This document shows, piece by piece, positions 17,134 to 24,321 of a stretch of 41,888 bases of DNA. Source of the DNA: Deltaproteobacteria bacterium (GTDB lineage: Bacteria; Desulfobacterota; Desulfobacteria; Desulfobacterales; ETH-SRB1); the NCBI GenBank assembly GCA_030262895.1, contig JAJSZW010000019.1, positions 1 through 41,888 on the forward strand, in the 5' to 3' direction. The position numbers were made by a program, and so were the translations under genes. Positions within the stretch are counted from its first letter, which is position 1, and every line of letters begins with the position of its first letter. Under the pieces are notes generated by a model. The model was given only the letters and a program-made list of their open reading frames with translations. It was not told where the DNA came from and did not search any database.

Positions 17134-18779
17134 AAAATATTATAGCATCAACAAACCGCTGGCGCTGGCTGTTGGTTATAGCCATCCTGGTGCATTTTGC
17201 CGTTATCTTGCTGCTTGGTTTGTCCAGGTATTGGGGTTATATGAGCTCTATTAATGATCTTGGTGTGTTTGACCAGGCAGTGTGGGGTATGCTGAATGGC
17301 GAATCACTTCTCAATACCAGCCAGTTCAATCGACAGATTAATTGGTTAGGCTTTCATTTCCATCCTGTTATCTTTCTATTCACTCCACTCTATGCCATTA
17401 TTCCCAATGTTGCTTGGTTAACCCTCGCCCAGGCCATTGCCTTGTCGCTCGCAGCTTGGCCGATCTTCCTGTTGGCAAGCCGGGTCTGCTTGTCAGAAAA
17501 AACCGGGTTGTTGTGGGCCGTTGCTTATTTGCTGAACCCGTTTCTGCTGAATGCGGCAGCCTGGGATTTTCATCCCATGACTTTGGCAGTGCCCTTTGTG
17601 GCAATTAGTATGCTGGCTATCGAAACAAAGAGACCATACTTGTTATTTGCTTGCATTTTTGTCATTCTCTTATGCAAGGAGCACTTCGGGGTAATGGCAG
17701 TCGGTTTTGGCATACTCTGGTATATCCGTAACAAGAGCTGGAAGCCGGCACTCGGTCTGACGTTAATTGGTATCATGCATAGTTTGATTGTGCTATGCGT
17801 CATCATGCCGGCACTTTCACCCATAGGTGATCATCCAATGCTTGCGGACAGATACAGTTGGCTTGGGCATTCAATAGGCGAGATTATTGGCAGATTGTTC
17901 ACCGATCCCTTTTCGATAATCAAAGTTGTTATGATAGATTATAAAGGGATAATATATATACTTTTTCTCCTTGCTTTCTTTTGTGGCTTTCCTCTCTTAG
18001 CGCCGGCATTCCTATTGCCTGGTTTGGCGGACCTGGCGGCTAACATGCTGTCAGCGGTTTCCATGCCGAAAAGCATTATTGGGTATCATAGTGTGACCCT
18101 TATTCCTATACTGACGACCGCTGCAATTTACGGTGTTAAGCGGCTTTCTGCGCATCAGGCCAGATACACGCTGACCCAATTGACGGGTCTTGCAGTTATA
18201 GCTAGCTTTGTTAGCGGATGTGTGTTTGCGCCTTTGCCTCTACCTGGGGCGTATAATTTCTGGGCACCGGCCCATTTTATTAGCCGGCCTGATCCGCGCG
18301 TTCAGATGATTCGGTCCCTGGTGGGTGATAATGCTTCAGTTTCCGCCCAGGCTAATGTTGGTTCACATTTTTCACAACGTCATGAGATATATCGTTACCC
18401 GAACGTGGTAGGCCAAGTGGATGCCATCATCCTGAGATTGGAAAGCCCGACAAAGAATATTAACAATCTACCCGATCAGTTAACAGAGAATCGCAGGAAT
18501 AACCCTCATATGCTGCATGGCCATCTGCAAATGGCCAGGACAGAATATATAGCGTCCATTAGATCCCTATTGTCCGAAAATAAATATGGGGTGTTGCTAT
18601 GGGATGATCCGTGGCTTGTATTGGCTCATGGGACAGCAAATCATGGCCTTAAGCAAAAGATCGAACAGAAACTGAATAGATTACAGAAGGAGTGGAAAAT
18701 AGACGGCAAAGCACTTGCGGATGCGGATGCGGAAAACGCAGTATCGGGACAAAAGATGCCATCTTTGAATGAACACTAA
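17130..18779 (+). CDS. DUF2079 polytopic membrane protein (GT-C-like)
   Basis: A 549-residue protein with about ten membrane helices and the DUF2079 pattern: INDLGVFDQAVWGMLNGESL (about residues 41-60) holds the conserved acidic loop, then NWLGFHFHPVIFLFTPLYAI and WDFHPMTLAVPFVAISML. CKEHFGVMAVGFGILWY follows. The family is thought to be related to GT-C glycosyltransferases, but no substrate is known. It overlaps the preceding gene by ATGA, so the two were cotranslated. The C-terminal tail is hydrophilic and ends in an Ala-Asp repeat (ADADAENAV), possibly a recent extension. Confidence 0.8.
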   Translation: MKNIIASTNRWRWLLVIAILVHFAVILLLGLSRYWGYMSSINDLGVFDQAVWGMLNGESLLNTSQFNRQINWLGFHFHPVIFLFTPLYAIIPNVAWLTLAQAIALSLAAWPIFLLASRVCLSEKTGLLWAVAYLLNPFLLNAAAWDFHPMTLAVPFVAISMLAIETKRPYLLFACIFVILLCKEHFGVMAVGFGILWYIRNKSWKPALGLTLIGIMHSLIVLCVIMPALSPIGDHPMLADRYSWLGHSIGEIIGRLFTDPFSIIKVVMIDYKGIIYILFLLAFFCGFPLLAPAFLLPGLADLAANMLSAVSMPKSIIGYHSVTLIPILTTAAIYGVKRLSAHQARYTLTQLTGLAVIASFVSGCVFAPLPLPGAYNFWAPAHFISRPDPRVQMIRSLVGDNASVSAQANVGSHFSQRHEIYRYPNVVGQVDAIILRLESPTKNINNLPDQLTENRRNNPHMLHGHLQMARTEYIASIRSLLSENKYGVLLWDDPWLVLAHGTANHGLKQKIEQKLNRLQKEWKIDGKALADADAENAVSGQKMPSLNEH

Positions 18780-18798
18780 CTATTTGACATAATAAATT

Positions 18799-18998
18799 GT
18801 AACACTTTAGCCCTTTGAAAAAAATTCTGACAGGATAACAGGATAAACAAGATTTTGTTTCAAGTGAACGAACAAGGTTTAATTATTAATTTTGGTGAAC
18901 GGAAAGTTGAAATCAAACGCAAAGTAAGGGATTTTGATGAGGATTTACAGGACAAGTTTTGATGTTTTAATCCTGAACATCCTGTTAATCCTGTCAAA
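18799..18998. repeat. Truncated copy of the GTAACACTTTAGC element family
   Basis: From the GTAACACTTTAGC end this stretch matches, in reverse orientation, the right part of the intact element at 38489-38745. Shared runs include CTGACAGGATAACAGGATAA followed by ACAAGATTTT. A second, inverted-like AATCCTGTTAATCCTGTC lies at about 18980-18998. The right terminus is not recognisable and no 8-bp duplication could be found, so the copy has been eroded next to the start of the downstream membrane-protein gene. Confidence 0.65.
18864..18962 (+). pseudogene. Possible GxxExxY-protein C-terminal remnant
   Basis: Inside the truncated repeat an open frame of 32 residues contains GLIINFGERKVEIKRKVRDF. This resembles the C-terminal LLxNFG....xKR ending of GxxExxY proteins, small PD-(D/E)XK-like proteins that are often found embedded in similar repeats. 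The GxxExxY motif and the body of the protein are absent. The assignment rests on one short motif, so it is tentative. Confidence 0.35.
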
Positions 18999-19024
18999 AA
19001 AGTCCCTTTGAAAGGCAGATTAAA

Positions 19025-20596
19025 ATGAATCGCTTAAAAAGAATAACTCCGTTTTTGATACCTTCGCTTGCTGATATCATGTTCGTAGCCCTCTTTCTTT
19101 TATTGTCATTTTCTGTAAATAAAGGGCTCTTAAATGATTGTGACACAGGCTATCATATAAGGGCCGGAGAGTATATAATAGATACGCTTTCAATTCCGAG
19201 ACATGATATCTTCTCTTTTATCTCTCCTGCGTTGCCCTGGACTGCCCATGAATGGCTTTCAGAGGTTATAATGGCGGCAATTCACAGGGCCACAGGGCTT
19301 ACCGGGGTAGTTATCTTTTTCTCTTTCATGATTTCTCTGGTCTATTACCTGATGTTTAAAATTATTCGGGTGTATAACGTAAATATCCTGACAGCCTCTT
19401 TTATCACGTTGCTTGTATTGGTGACCTCACAAATACACTGGTTGGCCAGGCCCCATATCTTTTCACTTTTATTGATGGTTGTATGGTATTATCTGCTTGA
19501 CAAGTATCAATATCAACATGAAGATTATCTCTATTTCCTGGCGCCGATGATGCTTTTGTGGGTGAACCTGCGCGGGGGGTTTCTGGCAGGTTTTATTCTT
19601 ATCGGCATCTACCTGTTCGGCAATTTTGTGATGTTCATTACTTCTGAAGATTCAAAAAGAGATCTTCACCGGCAAAAAACCGGAAAACTTGGTTTGTTAA
19701 CAGCAATTTGTCTTCTTGTTTGCCTTATAAATCCTTATAGTTATCATATTTTGCTCTTTCCTTTCAAGCTGACCTCAAATCAATTTATTATGGACAATAT
19801 TTCAGAATTCCTGTCGCCAAATTTTCATGATCTATCTGTTAAGTGTTTTGAATTTTTTATGCTTTTGGCATTGGCCTTATTTGCCATTTCAAGGATACGA
19901 TTGAATATCATTGAGCTTACAATGGTCATCCTTTTTACTCACATGTCTCTTTATTCGGTAAGGTATATCCCCCTTTTTGCCATCATTGTAGCGCCTGTCC
20001 TGGTAAAACATGCAGAGCCAATGATAGAGCGATCAGATAGAAAATTTATTAGCTTTTTTAAGAAGAGGGCAAGTAATATTTCCGTAATAGACGCATCTGC
20101 AAGGGGCTATTTATGGCCGATTCTCGCCATTGTGATAGTTGTTCTCGTCGTCGCAAATGGTAAAATAGAGCATAATTTTGATAAAAAGACCAAACCAGTG
20201 GCTGCCGTGGAATTTTTGAAAAAAGAAACTCTCCATGGGAATATGTTTGATAACGACGCATTTGGTGATTATATAATCTACGCTGCCTGGCCACAATACA
20301 AGGTTTTTTTTGATGGCAGATCCGATATGTACGGTACTGACATATTGAAAGAGTATTTCAAGGTGAGACATTTCAAACATGGGTGGGAAAAAATAATAGA
20401 AAAATATGACATAACCTGGATTATCTATAACGCAAATTCAGTATTTTCAAGGTTTTTGCTGCAAAATGACGACTGGAAGCTGATCTATGCAGACAAGGTT
20501 GCAAATATTTTTCTAAAGGATATACACGAAAATCAAAGCCTGATAGAAAAATACAGTAAAGTTGAACCGGTTATTGAAATAGAGGCTGAAGGCTGA
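19025..20596 (+). CDS. Polytopic GT-C-like membrane protein, function unknown
   Basis: A 523-residue protein with roughly ten to eleven membrane helices and a soluble C-terminal domain. LLNDCDTGYHIRAGEYIIDT (about residues 36-55) and WTAHEWLSEVIMAAIHRATG sit in the first large periplasmic loop and resemble the acidic loop of GT-C enzymes. HWLARPHIFSLLLMVVW and LWVNLRGGFLAGFILIGIYL follow. The C-terminal part (GNMFDNDAFGDYIIYAAWPQ, FFDGRSDMYG) resembles the soluble domain of related hypothetical proteins. The last codons (EAEG, stop) read into a GGCTGAA tandem repeat, so the original end may have been cut by that array. It is the third membrane glycosyltransferase-like gene in a row. Confidence 0.7.
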   Translation: MNRLKRITPFLIPSLADIMFVALFLLLSFSVNKGLLNDCDTGYHIRAGEYIIDTLSIPRHDIFSFISPALPWTAHEWLSEVIMAAIHRATGLTGVVIFFSFMISLVYYLMFKIIRVYNVNILTASFITLLVLVTSQIHWLARPHIFSLLLMVVWYYLLDKYQYQHEDYLYFLAPMMLLWVNLRGGFLAGFILIGIYLFGNFVMFITSEDSKRDLHRQKTGKLGLLTAICLLVCLINPYSYHILLFPFKLTSNQFIMDNISEFLSPNFHDLSVKCFEFFMLLALALFAISRIRLNIIELTMVILFTHMSLYSVRYIPLFAIIVAPVLVKHAEPMIERSDRKFISFFKKRASNISVIDASARGYLWPILAIVIVVLVVANGKIEHNFDKKTKPVAAVEFLKKETLHGNMFDNDAFGDYIIYAAWPQYKVFFDGRSDMYGTDILKEYFKVRHFKHGWEKIIEKYDITWIIYNANSVFSRFLLQNDDWKLIYADKVANIFLKDIHENQSLIEKYSKVEPVIEIEAEG

Positions 20597-20611
20597 AGGC
20601 TGAAGGCTGAA
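20584..20611. repeat. Four tandem copies of GGCTGAA
   Basis: Four exact 7-bp units overlap the final codons and stop of the upstream membrane-protein gene. Related GGCTGAAG sequence recurs at about 21531-21540, and its complement near 21627-21636. The array supplies the stop codon, so it may have truncated the protein. Confidence 0.8.
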
Positions 20612-20670
20612 GCTCCCTTCCACCCATAAGCGCTAACTTAAGCTACGAGATAGTATCTGGGATGTATTTA

Positions 20671-20865
20671 GAATATCGAATGTCGAATGTCGAACAAGGA
20701 ATGATGAATGTCGAAGGAAGGTAATACCTTTGATCTTGAAGATCGATTAATAGAACTTGAACCCTTGATTGATGAAGACAACCAGTTGATTTCGATATTC
20801 GTGAAAAGCATTGATACTGCAAGACAAAAGAGTAAGAAACCTTCATAATTCGACATTCGATATTC
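20671..20865. mobile_element. Inverted-repeat-bounded cassette carrying a four-helix-bundle remnant
   Basis: A perfect 18-bp inverted repeat (GAATATCGAATGTCGAAT at 20671-20688 and its complement at 20848-20865) bounds a 159-bp interior that holds a short ORF of the four-helix-bundle (S23/IVP) family. The repeat ends are the same type of sequence seen at 35503-35627. An ORF of this family between complementary ends is reminiscent of the intervening sequences found in bacterial 23S rRNA. No target duplication could be identified, so mobility is inferred. Confidence 0.55.
20708..20848 (+). pseudogene. Four-helix-bundle (S23/IVP family) protein, internally deleted
   Basis: The 46-residue frame starts SKEGNTFDLEDRLIE, the N-terminus of four-helix-bundle proteins of the 23S rRNA intervening-sequence family. 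It passes straight to PLIDEDNQLISIFVKSIDTA, which is that family's C-terminal helix. About 70-80 residues of the middle, including the GNHI..QL.R.GTS-like helix hairpin, are missing although the frame is kept. It is therefore an in-frame deletion derivative, unlikely to fold as the family does. Confidence 0.7.
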
Positions 20866-20938
20866 GCATTTTTACTAAATTAGTTGTTTAAGTCAGCGCT
20901 TTTTTCTGTCTTTATCGTCTCCGAATATGTTGCGGCGC

Positions 20939-21052
20939 TCAATTTCCCGGAATGCTCCGGAATGGGTGGCCGGAAAATTGCTCTTGAATAAGGTGTAAGT
21001 AACCAATGCTGCTCAAACCAATAAGTACTGAATCATCAGCAACTACGATCAA
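20939..21052 (-). pseudogene. Truncated DUF3368 (PIN-like) toxin remnant
   Basis: A TTG at 21052 overlaps the UPF0175 stop codon and opens IVVADDSVLIGLSSIGYLHL followed by IQEQF. This is the N-terminal strand and helix of DUF3368 PIN-domain proteins, including the first catalytic aspartates. After about 25 residues the homology ends at CCGGAATG-rich repeat sequence and a TGA closes the frame. UPF0175-DUF3368 pairs are a known arrangement, so the partner toxin appears to have been lost by truncation. Confidence 0.65.
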
Positions 21053-21306
21053 GACAATTCCTCCAATGTTTGGAGATCATCTTCAAGATCATTAACATCA
21101 TAGCGACGTACAACGCCCTCTGTGCCTAATAAATCATGAAAATCCCAACGTGTCATTCCTGCAAATTGCCGAGCTTTACCGAAATTAAGCAACCCTTTTA
21201 TATAAAGACGGACAGCAAGCTCTCTTTTTAATCTTGTCGGTATTTCTTTAGGTGGAAGTTTTATAGCATGGATCAATTCTTCTGGGATATCTATTAAAAC
21301 CTGCAA
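21049..21306 (-). CDS. UPF0175 family protein (antitoxin-like)
   Basis: An 85-residue protein with the UPF0175 pattern: LKRELAVRLYIKGLLNFGKA (about residues 26-45) followed by RQFAGMTRWDFHDLLGTEGV, a helix-turn-helix-like DNA-binding section, and a C-terminal VNDLEDDLQTLEEL helix. Members are usually antitoxins encoded just before PIN-type DUF3368 toxins. Here only the first 25 residues of that partner persist. An AAAGGAGAAAAAG leader precedes the ATG. It may persist as an orphan regulator. Confidence 0.8.
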   Translation of the reverse strand: MQVLIDIPEELIHAIKLPPKEIPTRLKRELAVRLYIKGLLNFGKARQFAGMTRWDFHDLLGTEGVVRRYDVNDLEDDLQTLEELS

Positions 21307-21526
21307 AACTTTTTCTCCTTTGGATTAATTTATTGTTTAAATATTTATATATGTAATTATTTGTATTATCAAGCAATATTTTTAAATAAAAACTGAGTTT
21401 GTTAGATTCGATTTTGGAATTAACCCGACATCATTAAAAAAACGTACTTGTTCATAATATTCATGTCAACTTCAGAAGACCATACATCATCTGGTCAAAT
21501 ATTATTGTAACTACTCAGGTAGATAG

Positions 21527-21690
21527 TCTGAAGGCTGAAGACTGTTAGGAAAAAGCGCATTTTGAAGCCATGTTTGGTGCAAAAATCAAATGTTTCCGCT
21601 AAAAAGTACGGCAATCGTGCCCTTCTAACCCCTTCAGCCTTCTACCTTCTAACCTTCTACCTTCAGTCTTCCACCTTCTACCTTCATCAT
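21527..21690. repeat. Inverted TCTGAAGGCTGAAG / CTTCAGCCTTC repeat region
   Basis: A GTCTGAAGGCTGAAGACTG block near 21528 faces an array of CTTCAGCCTTC, CTTCTACCTTC and CAGTCTTCC units between 21618 and 21685, giving imperfect inverted repeats around 75 bp with no gene. The rest of 21307-21827 is AT-rich and I see no further feature beyond possible leader sequence for the response regulator. Confidence 0.5.
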
Positions 21691-21827
21691 TACCCCAAAA
21701 ATATAATCTGGCACAATAAATGCTAATGTCTATAAAGGTAATAGCAAACCTGCCCTGCGAAACAAATGAAATGAAACACGTTTCTTTTTTTCGCAAAGGC
21801 TTTACTTTAGTTGACGATAAAACCTTT

Positions 21828-22190
21828 ATGAATATTCTGGTTGTTGATAATAACACTGTATGGCTTGAAACTCTTAAGAGAGGGCTGAATATAAGTGGAC
21901 ACGAAGTTATGGAAGCCATGAGCGCAAACGAAGCTCTGATGAATTTAAGTAATCCCAATACGCCTGGTATTGATCTTGTTCTAACAGACTATGTTATGGC
22001 TGAAATGAACGGGATAGAACTTCTAAAAGAAATACGCATGAATTATGGGTCATTGCCGGTAATTATTATGACGGCATACACTGAAAACAGCCTGTTAATT
22101 GAAGCTTTCCGCAACCATTGTAATGGGTTTATCGAAAAATCCTATAGTCTTGACCAATTGATGCAGGAAATTAACAGGGTAATGCAATAA
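21828..22190 (+). CDS. Single-domain response regulator (receiver)
   Basis: The 120-residue receiver domain begins NILVVDNNTVWLETLKRGL. DLVLTDYVMAEMNGIELLKE carries the phosphoacceptor aspartate (TDY), VIIMTAYTENS the conserved Thr region, and GFIEKSYSLDQL the conserved lysine. The usual acidic pair DD near the N-terminus is DN, which may weaken metal binding. The start at 21828 is chosen because the receiver fold begins there; an ATG at 21720 would add 36 non-homologous residues. There is no output domain, so it probably acts by protein contact. It lies 290 bp upstream of the flp pilin and may regulate the Tad locus. Confidence 0.8.
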   Translation: MNILVVDNNTVWLETLKRGLNISGHEVMEAMSANEALMNLSNPNTPGIDLVLTDYVMAEMNGIELLKEIRMNYGSLPVIIMTAYTENSLLIEAFRNHCNGFIEKSYSLDQLMQEINRVMQ

Positions 22191-22390
22191 AGCCAAAATG
22201 TACCGTGCCAAAATGGCATTGGGACTGTAACTGTTTGAAAAAAATAGCCTTATTTGTAAGCAGTCCCATATCGGCATACCAGCAACCTGTCAAGTCTAAT
22301 CCCAGTCCGCTTTTACCGGAAAAACTCTTTTTTAGCTAATATATTGAAATTACATGATTTTTTTATTAATTTTCCGAGGATAGCGCTTTC

Positions 22391-22406
22391 TGGCATACAT
22401 GGTGCA
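22391..22406 (+). promoter_or_regulatory. Predicted sigma-54 (-24/-12) promoter of the Tad locus
   Basis: TGGCATACATGGTGCA matches the sigma-54 consensus TGGCAC-N5-TTGCA with GG and GC dinucleotides at the required spacing and only two mismatches. Transcription would start near 22418, giving a 64-nt leader before the flp ATG at 22482. Tad and type IV pilin genes are often sigma-54 dependent. Such promoters need an enhancer-binding activator; the nearby response regulator has no AAA+ domain, so the activator must be elsewhere. Confidence 0.55.
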
Positions 22407-22481
22407 ATAAAAATCGGGTAAGGACGTCCGATAATAGAACAACAAAAATAATAAACCACAACAAAGAGAAAGGAGAAAGAA

Positions 22482-22661
22482 ATGAAAAGATTGATTAGTT
22501 TTTTTAAGGATGAAGAAGGTGTTACGGCAATCGAGTATAGTATTATTGCTGCCTTGATAGCAGTAGCCATTATCGGTGCGGTTACAACGGTCGGTGGAGA
22601 CGTGACCCAAACGTTTAATGACGTGGCCGGTGCGCTGCCAGACGCACCAGCAGCACCCTAA
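22482..22661 (+). CDS. flp: Flp-family type IVb pilin
   Basis: A 59-residue prepilin. The leader MKRLISFFKDEEG ends at the glycine cleaved by the prepilin peptidase. The mature protein starts VTAIEYSIIAALIAVAIIGA, with the Glu-Tyr pair at positions 5 and 6 that defines Flp pilins, in a single hydrophobic helix. The C-terminal tail is short (ALPDAPAAP). The ribosome-binding site AAAGGAGAAAG is strong, as expected for an abundant structural protein. It is the pilus subunit of the Tad machine encoded downstream. Confidence 0.93.
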   Translation: MKRLISFFKDEEGVTAIEYSIIAALIAVAIIGAVTTVGGDVTQTFNDVAGALPDAPAAP

Positions 22662-22670
22662 TAGTACATA

Positions 22671-22714
22671 GGAGGTTGCGCATTCTTGGCAAATCCGCAA
22701 GCATGCGCACCTCC
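22671..22714 (+). promoter_or_regulatory. Stem-loop after flp (attenuator or mRNA-stabilising hairpin)
   Basis: GGAGGTTGCGCAT (22671-22683) pairs with ATGCGCACCTCC (22703-22714) through twelve base pairs with one bulged T. No uridine tract follows, so it is not a canonical terminator. In pilin operons a hairpin after the first gene commonly protects the abundant pilin message and limits read-through to the assembly genes; that role is inferred here. Confidence 0.55.
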
Positions 22715-22771
22715 CTGCATTATGTAGTAGAATATTTCATTAAAACATTGACACATAGAGTAGCATTTTTC

Positions 22772-22854
22772 TGTCATTGCGAGGAGCGGAGCGACGAAGC
22801 AATCCCTTTTTTGCGTAACGTATTGAGATTACATCGCTACCGCTCGCAATGACA
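22772..22854. repeat. TCATTGCGAG inverted-repeat element
   Basis: TGTCATTGCGAG and its exact complement CTCGCAATGACA form 12-bp inverted ends around an 83-bp element containing GGAGCGGAGCGACGAAGC. This is the widespread TCATTGCGAGGAGCG dispersed repeat of many bacterial genomes. It lies between flp and tadV, in the leader of the assembly genes. Confidence 0.75.
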
Positions 22855-22907
22855 ATTATCATGCAAAACTTTTGGTGAAACACTATAGTAGTATGAATGA
22901 GGGAACC

Positions 22908-23462
22908 ATGAACCTGTCAATAGATGTTTTTTTAATTATATTTTTAAGCATTATTTTGATCGCTGCCGCGGTCAATGATCTGCGGTTTCAGAAGATCCCG
23001 AATCTGCTGACCTATCCGGCCATGGCTATAGCACTTGGCTGTCATGTTGTGATGAACGGCCTGGATGGTCTGCTCTTCAGCGCCGGAGGTCTGGCTCTGG
23101 GGATTGCCGTTCTTATTCTCCCTTATCTAATGGGAGGAATGGGAGCAGGGGATGCCAAGCTTATGGGCGCTGTCGGCGCCATACTCGGCGCCAGAGGAGT
23201 ATTCATTGCCTTTTTGTTTACCGCCATTATAGGCGGGGTTTACGCACTGATACTAGTTTTAATAAAGCGTCAACATTTTAAAGGTTTCTTTACAAGACAG
23301 GCAGCGACACTGAAAACATTTATATTTACAAGACAATTCATTCCAATCCCCGGAGACAGTAATGAGAAAAAACCAAAGCTCTGCTATGGCATAGCCATCG
23401 CTCTGGGAACACTGTTTTCGGTCTTTTTGGAATTCTCGGGATACTGCAAGTTCCCGATCTGA
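22908..23462 (+). CDS. tadV: Prepilin peptidase TadV/CpaA (A24 family)
   Basis: A polytopic inner-membrane aspartic peptidase that removes the leader from Flp and pseudopilins. AVNDLRFQKIPNLLTYPAMA holds the first catalytic aspartate and MGGMGAGDAKLMGAVGA holds the GxGD motif with the second. Five to six hydrophobic segments are visible. It lacks the N-terminal methylase domain of PilD, as usual for TadV. The ATG at 22908 is preferred because GAGGGAACC precedes it; ATGs at 22872 and 22893 add only short hydrophilic sequence. Confidence 0.88.
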   Translation: MNLSIDVFLIIFLSIILIAAAVNDLRFQKIPNLLTYPAMAIALGCHVVMNGLDGLLFSAGGLALGIAVLILPYLMGGMGAGDAKLMGAVGAILGARGVFIAFLFTAIIGGVYALILVLIKRQHFKGFFTRQAATLKTFIFTRQFIPIPGDSNEKKPKLCYGIAIALGTLFSVFLEFSGYCKFPI

Positions 23463-23488
23463 TTAATATATGAAAAAGGAGGCCCTTC

Positions 23489-24301
23489 ATGGGAAAATGG
23501 AAAGTGATCGTTCCACTCGCGCTGGCCTTAGTTATTGCTTCATCAGTCACTTTTTTCGTGTACAAATGGTTAAAGGACCAGACAGCTCCGAAAGTTAGTA
23601 CAACGAAATCTGAAGCCGTGCATATTGTGGTGGCTGTGGATGCTTTGCCATGGGGGACAAAACTTGAGCCTGAAATGTTAAAGACAGTCCCCTATCTTAA
23701 AAACACTCTTCCGCCAGGCAGTTTTTCAAATCCGGAATTGGTAACAAATAGAATTCTTATCAGTCCTCTGATACCCAACGAACCCATACTGGAAAGCAGA
23801 TTGGCTCCGGTCAGCGTGACTGCGGGAGGCATCTCCGCGGTTGTAAAATCCGGAAAACGCGCGCTGGCTGTAAAAGGCGACAAGATAATCGGACTTTCCG
23901 GCTTTATCAGACCAAGTAACCGGGTAGATGTGCTGCTTACGACAACTAATCCATCTAATAAAAGAGAAATAACCAAGACAGTGCTTGAAAATATTCTTGT
24001 TCTTGCGACAGGGGTAGAAATCAGAAAGAACAAAGAAGACGGAAAACCATATCCGGTTGACGTTTATACTTTGGAAGTCACTCCTAAAGAAGGAGAAAGG
24101 CTGGTTCTTGCAACTACTCTGGGAAAACTCCAGTTTGCTTTGAGAAACTTCAACGACAAAGAGACTGTTCTGACCAATGGAGCCGGCATTTACGGAACGC
24201 TTGCCTCTTTTCGCCCCAAAAAGAAAAAGCAGGCAAGCAAGACTTTCACGGTGGAAGTAATCGAGGGCAACAAAATGACCAAAAAGAAATTTAAACTATA
24301 G
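23489..24301 (+). CDS. rcpC: Flp pilus assembly protein RcpC/CpaB
   Basis: The 270-residue protein has one N-terminal membrane anchor (VIVPLALALVIASSVTFFVY), then a SAF domain (IVVAVDALPWGTKLEPEMLK) that binds glycan in related proteins, then the RcpC domain (GGISAVVKSGKRALAVKGDK, RPSNRVDVLLTT). It is a periplasmic component that works with the secretin RcpA. AAAGGAGG lies before the ATG. It ends in TAG, one of several normal TAG stops in this window, and it is 20 bp from the secretin gene. Confidence 0.9.
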   Translation: MGKWKVIVPLALALVIASSVTFFVYKWLKDQTAPKVSTTKSEAVHIVVAVDALPWGTKLEPEMLKTVPYLKNTLPPGSFSNPELVTNRILISPLIPNEPILESRLAPVSVTAGGISAVVKSGKRALAVKGDKIIGLSGFIRPSNRVDVLLTTTNPSNKREITKTVLENILVLATGVEIRKNKEDGKPYPVDVYTLEVTPKEGERLVLATTLGKLQFALRNFNDKETVLTNGAGIYGTLASFRPKKKKQASKTFTVEVIEGNKMTKKKFKL

Positions 24302-24321
24302 CCTAAGGAAGGATGATACCC

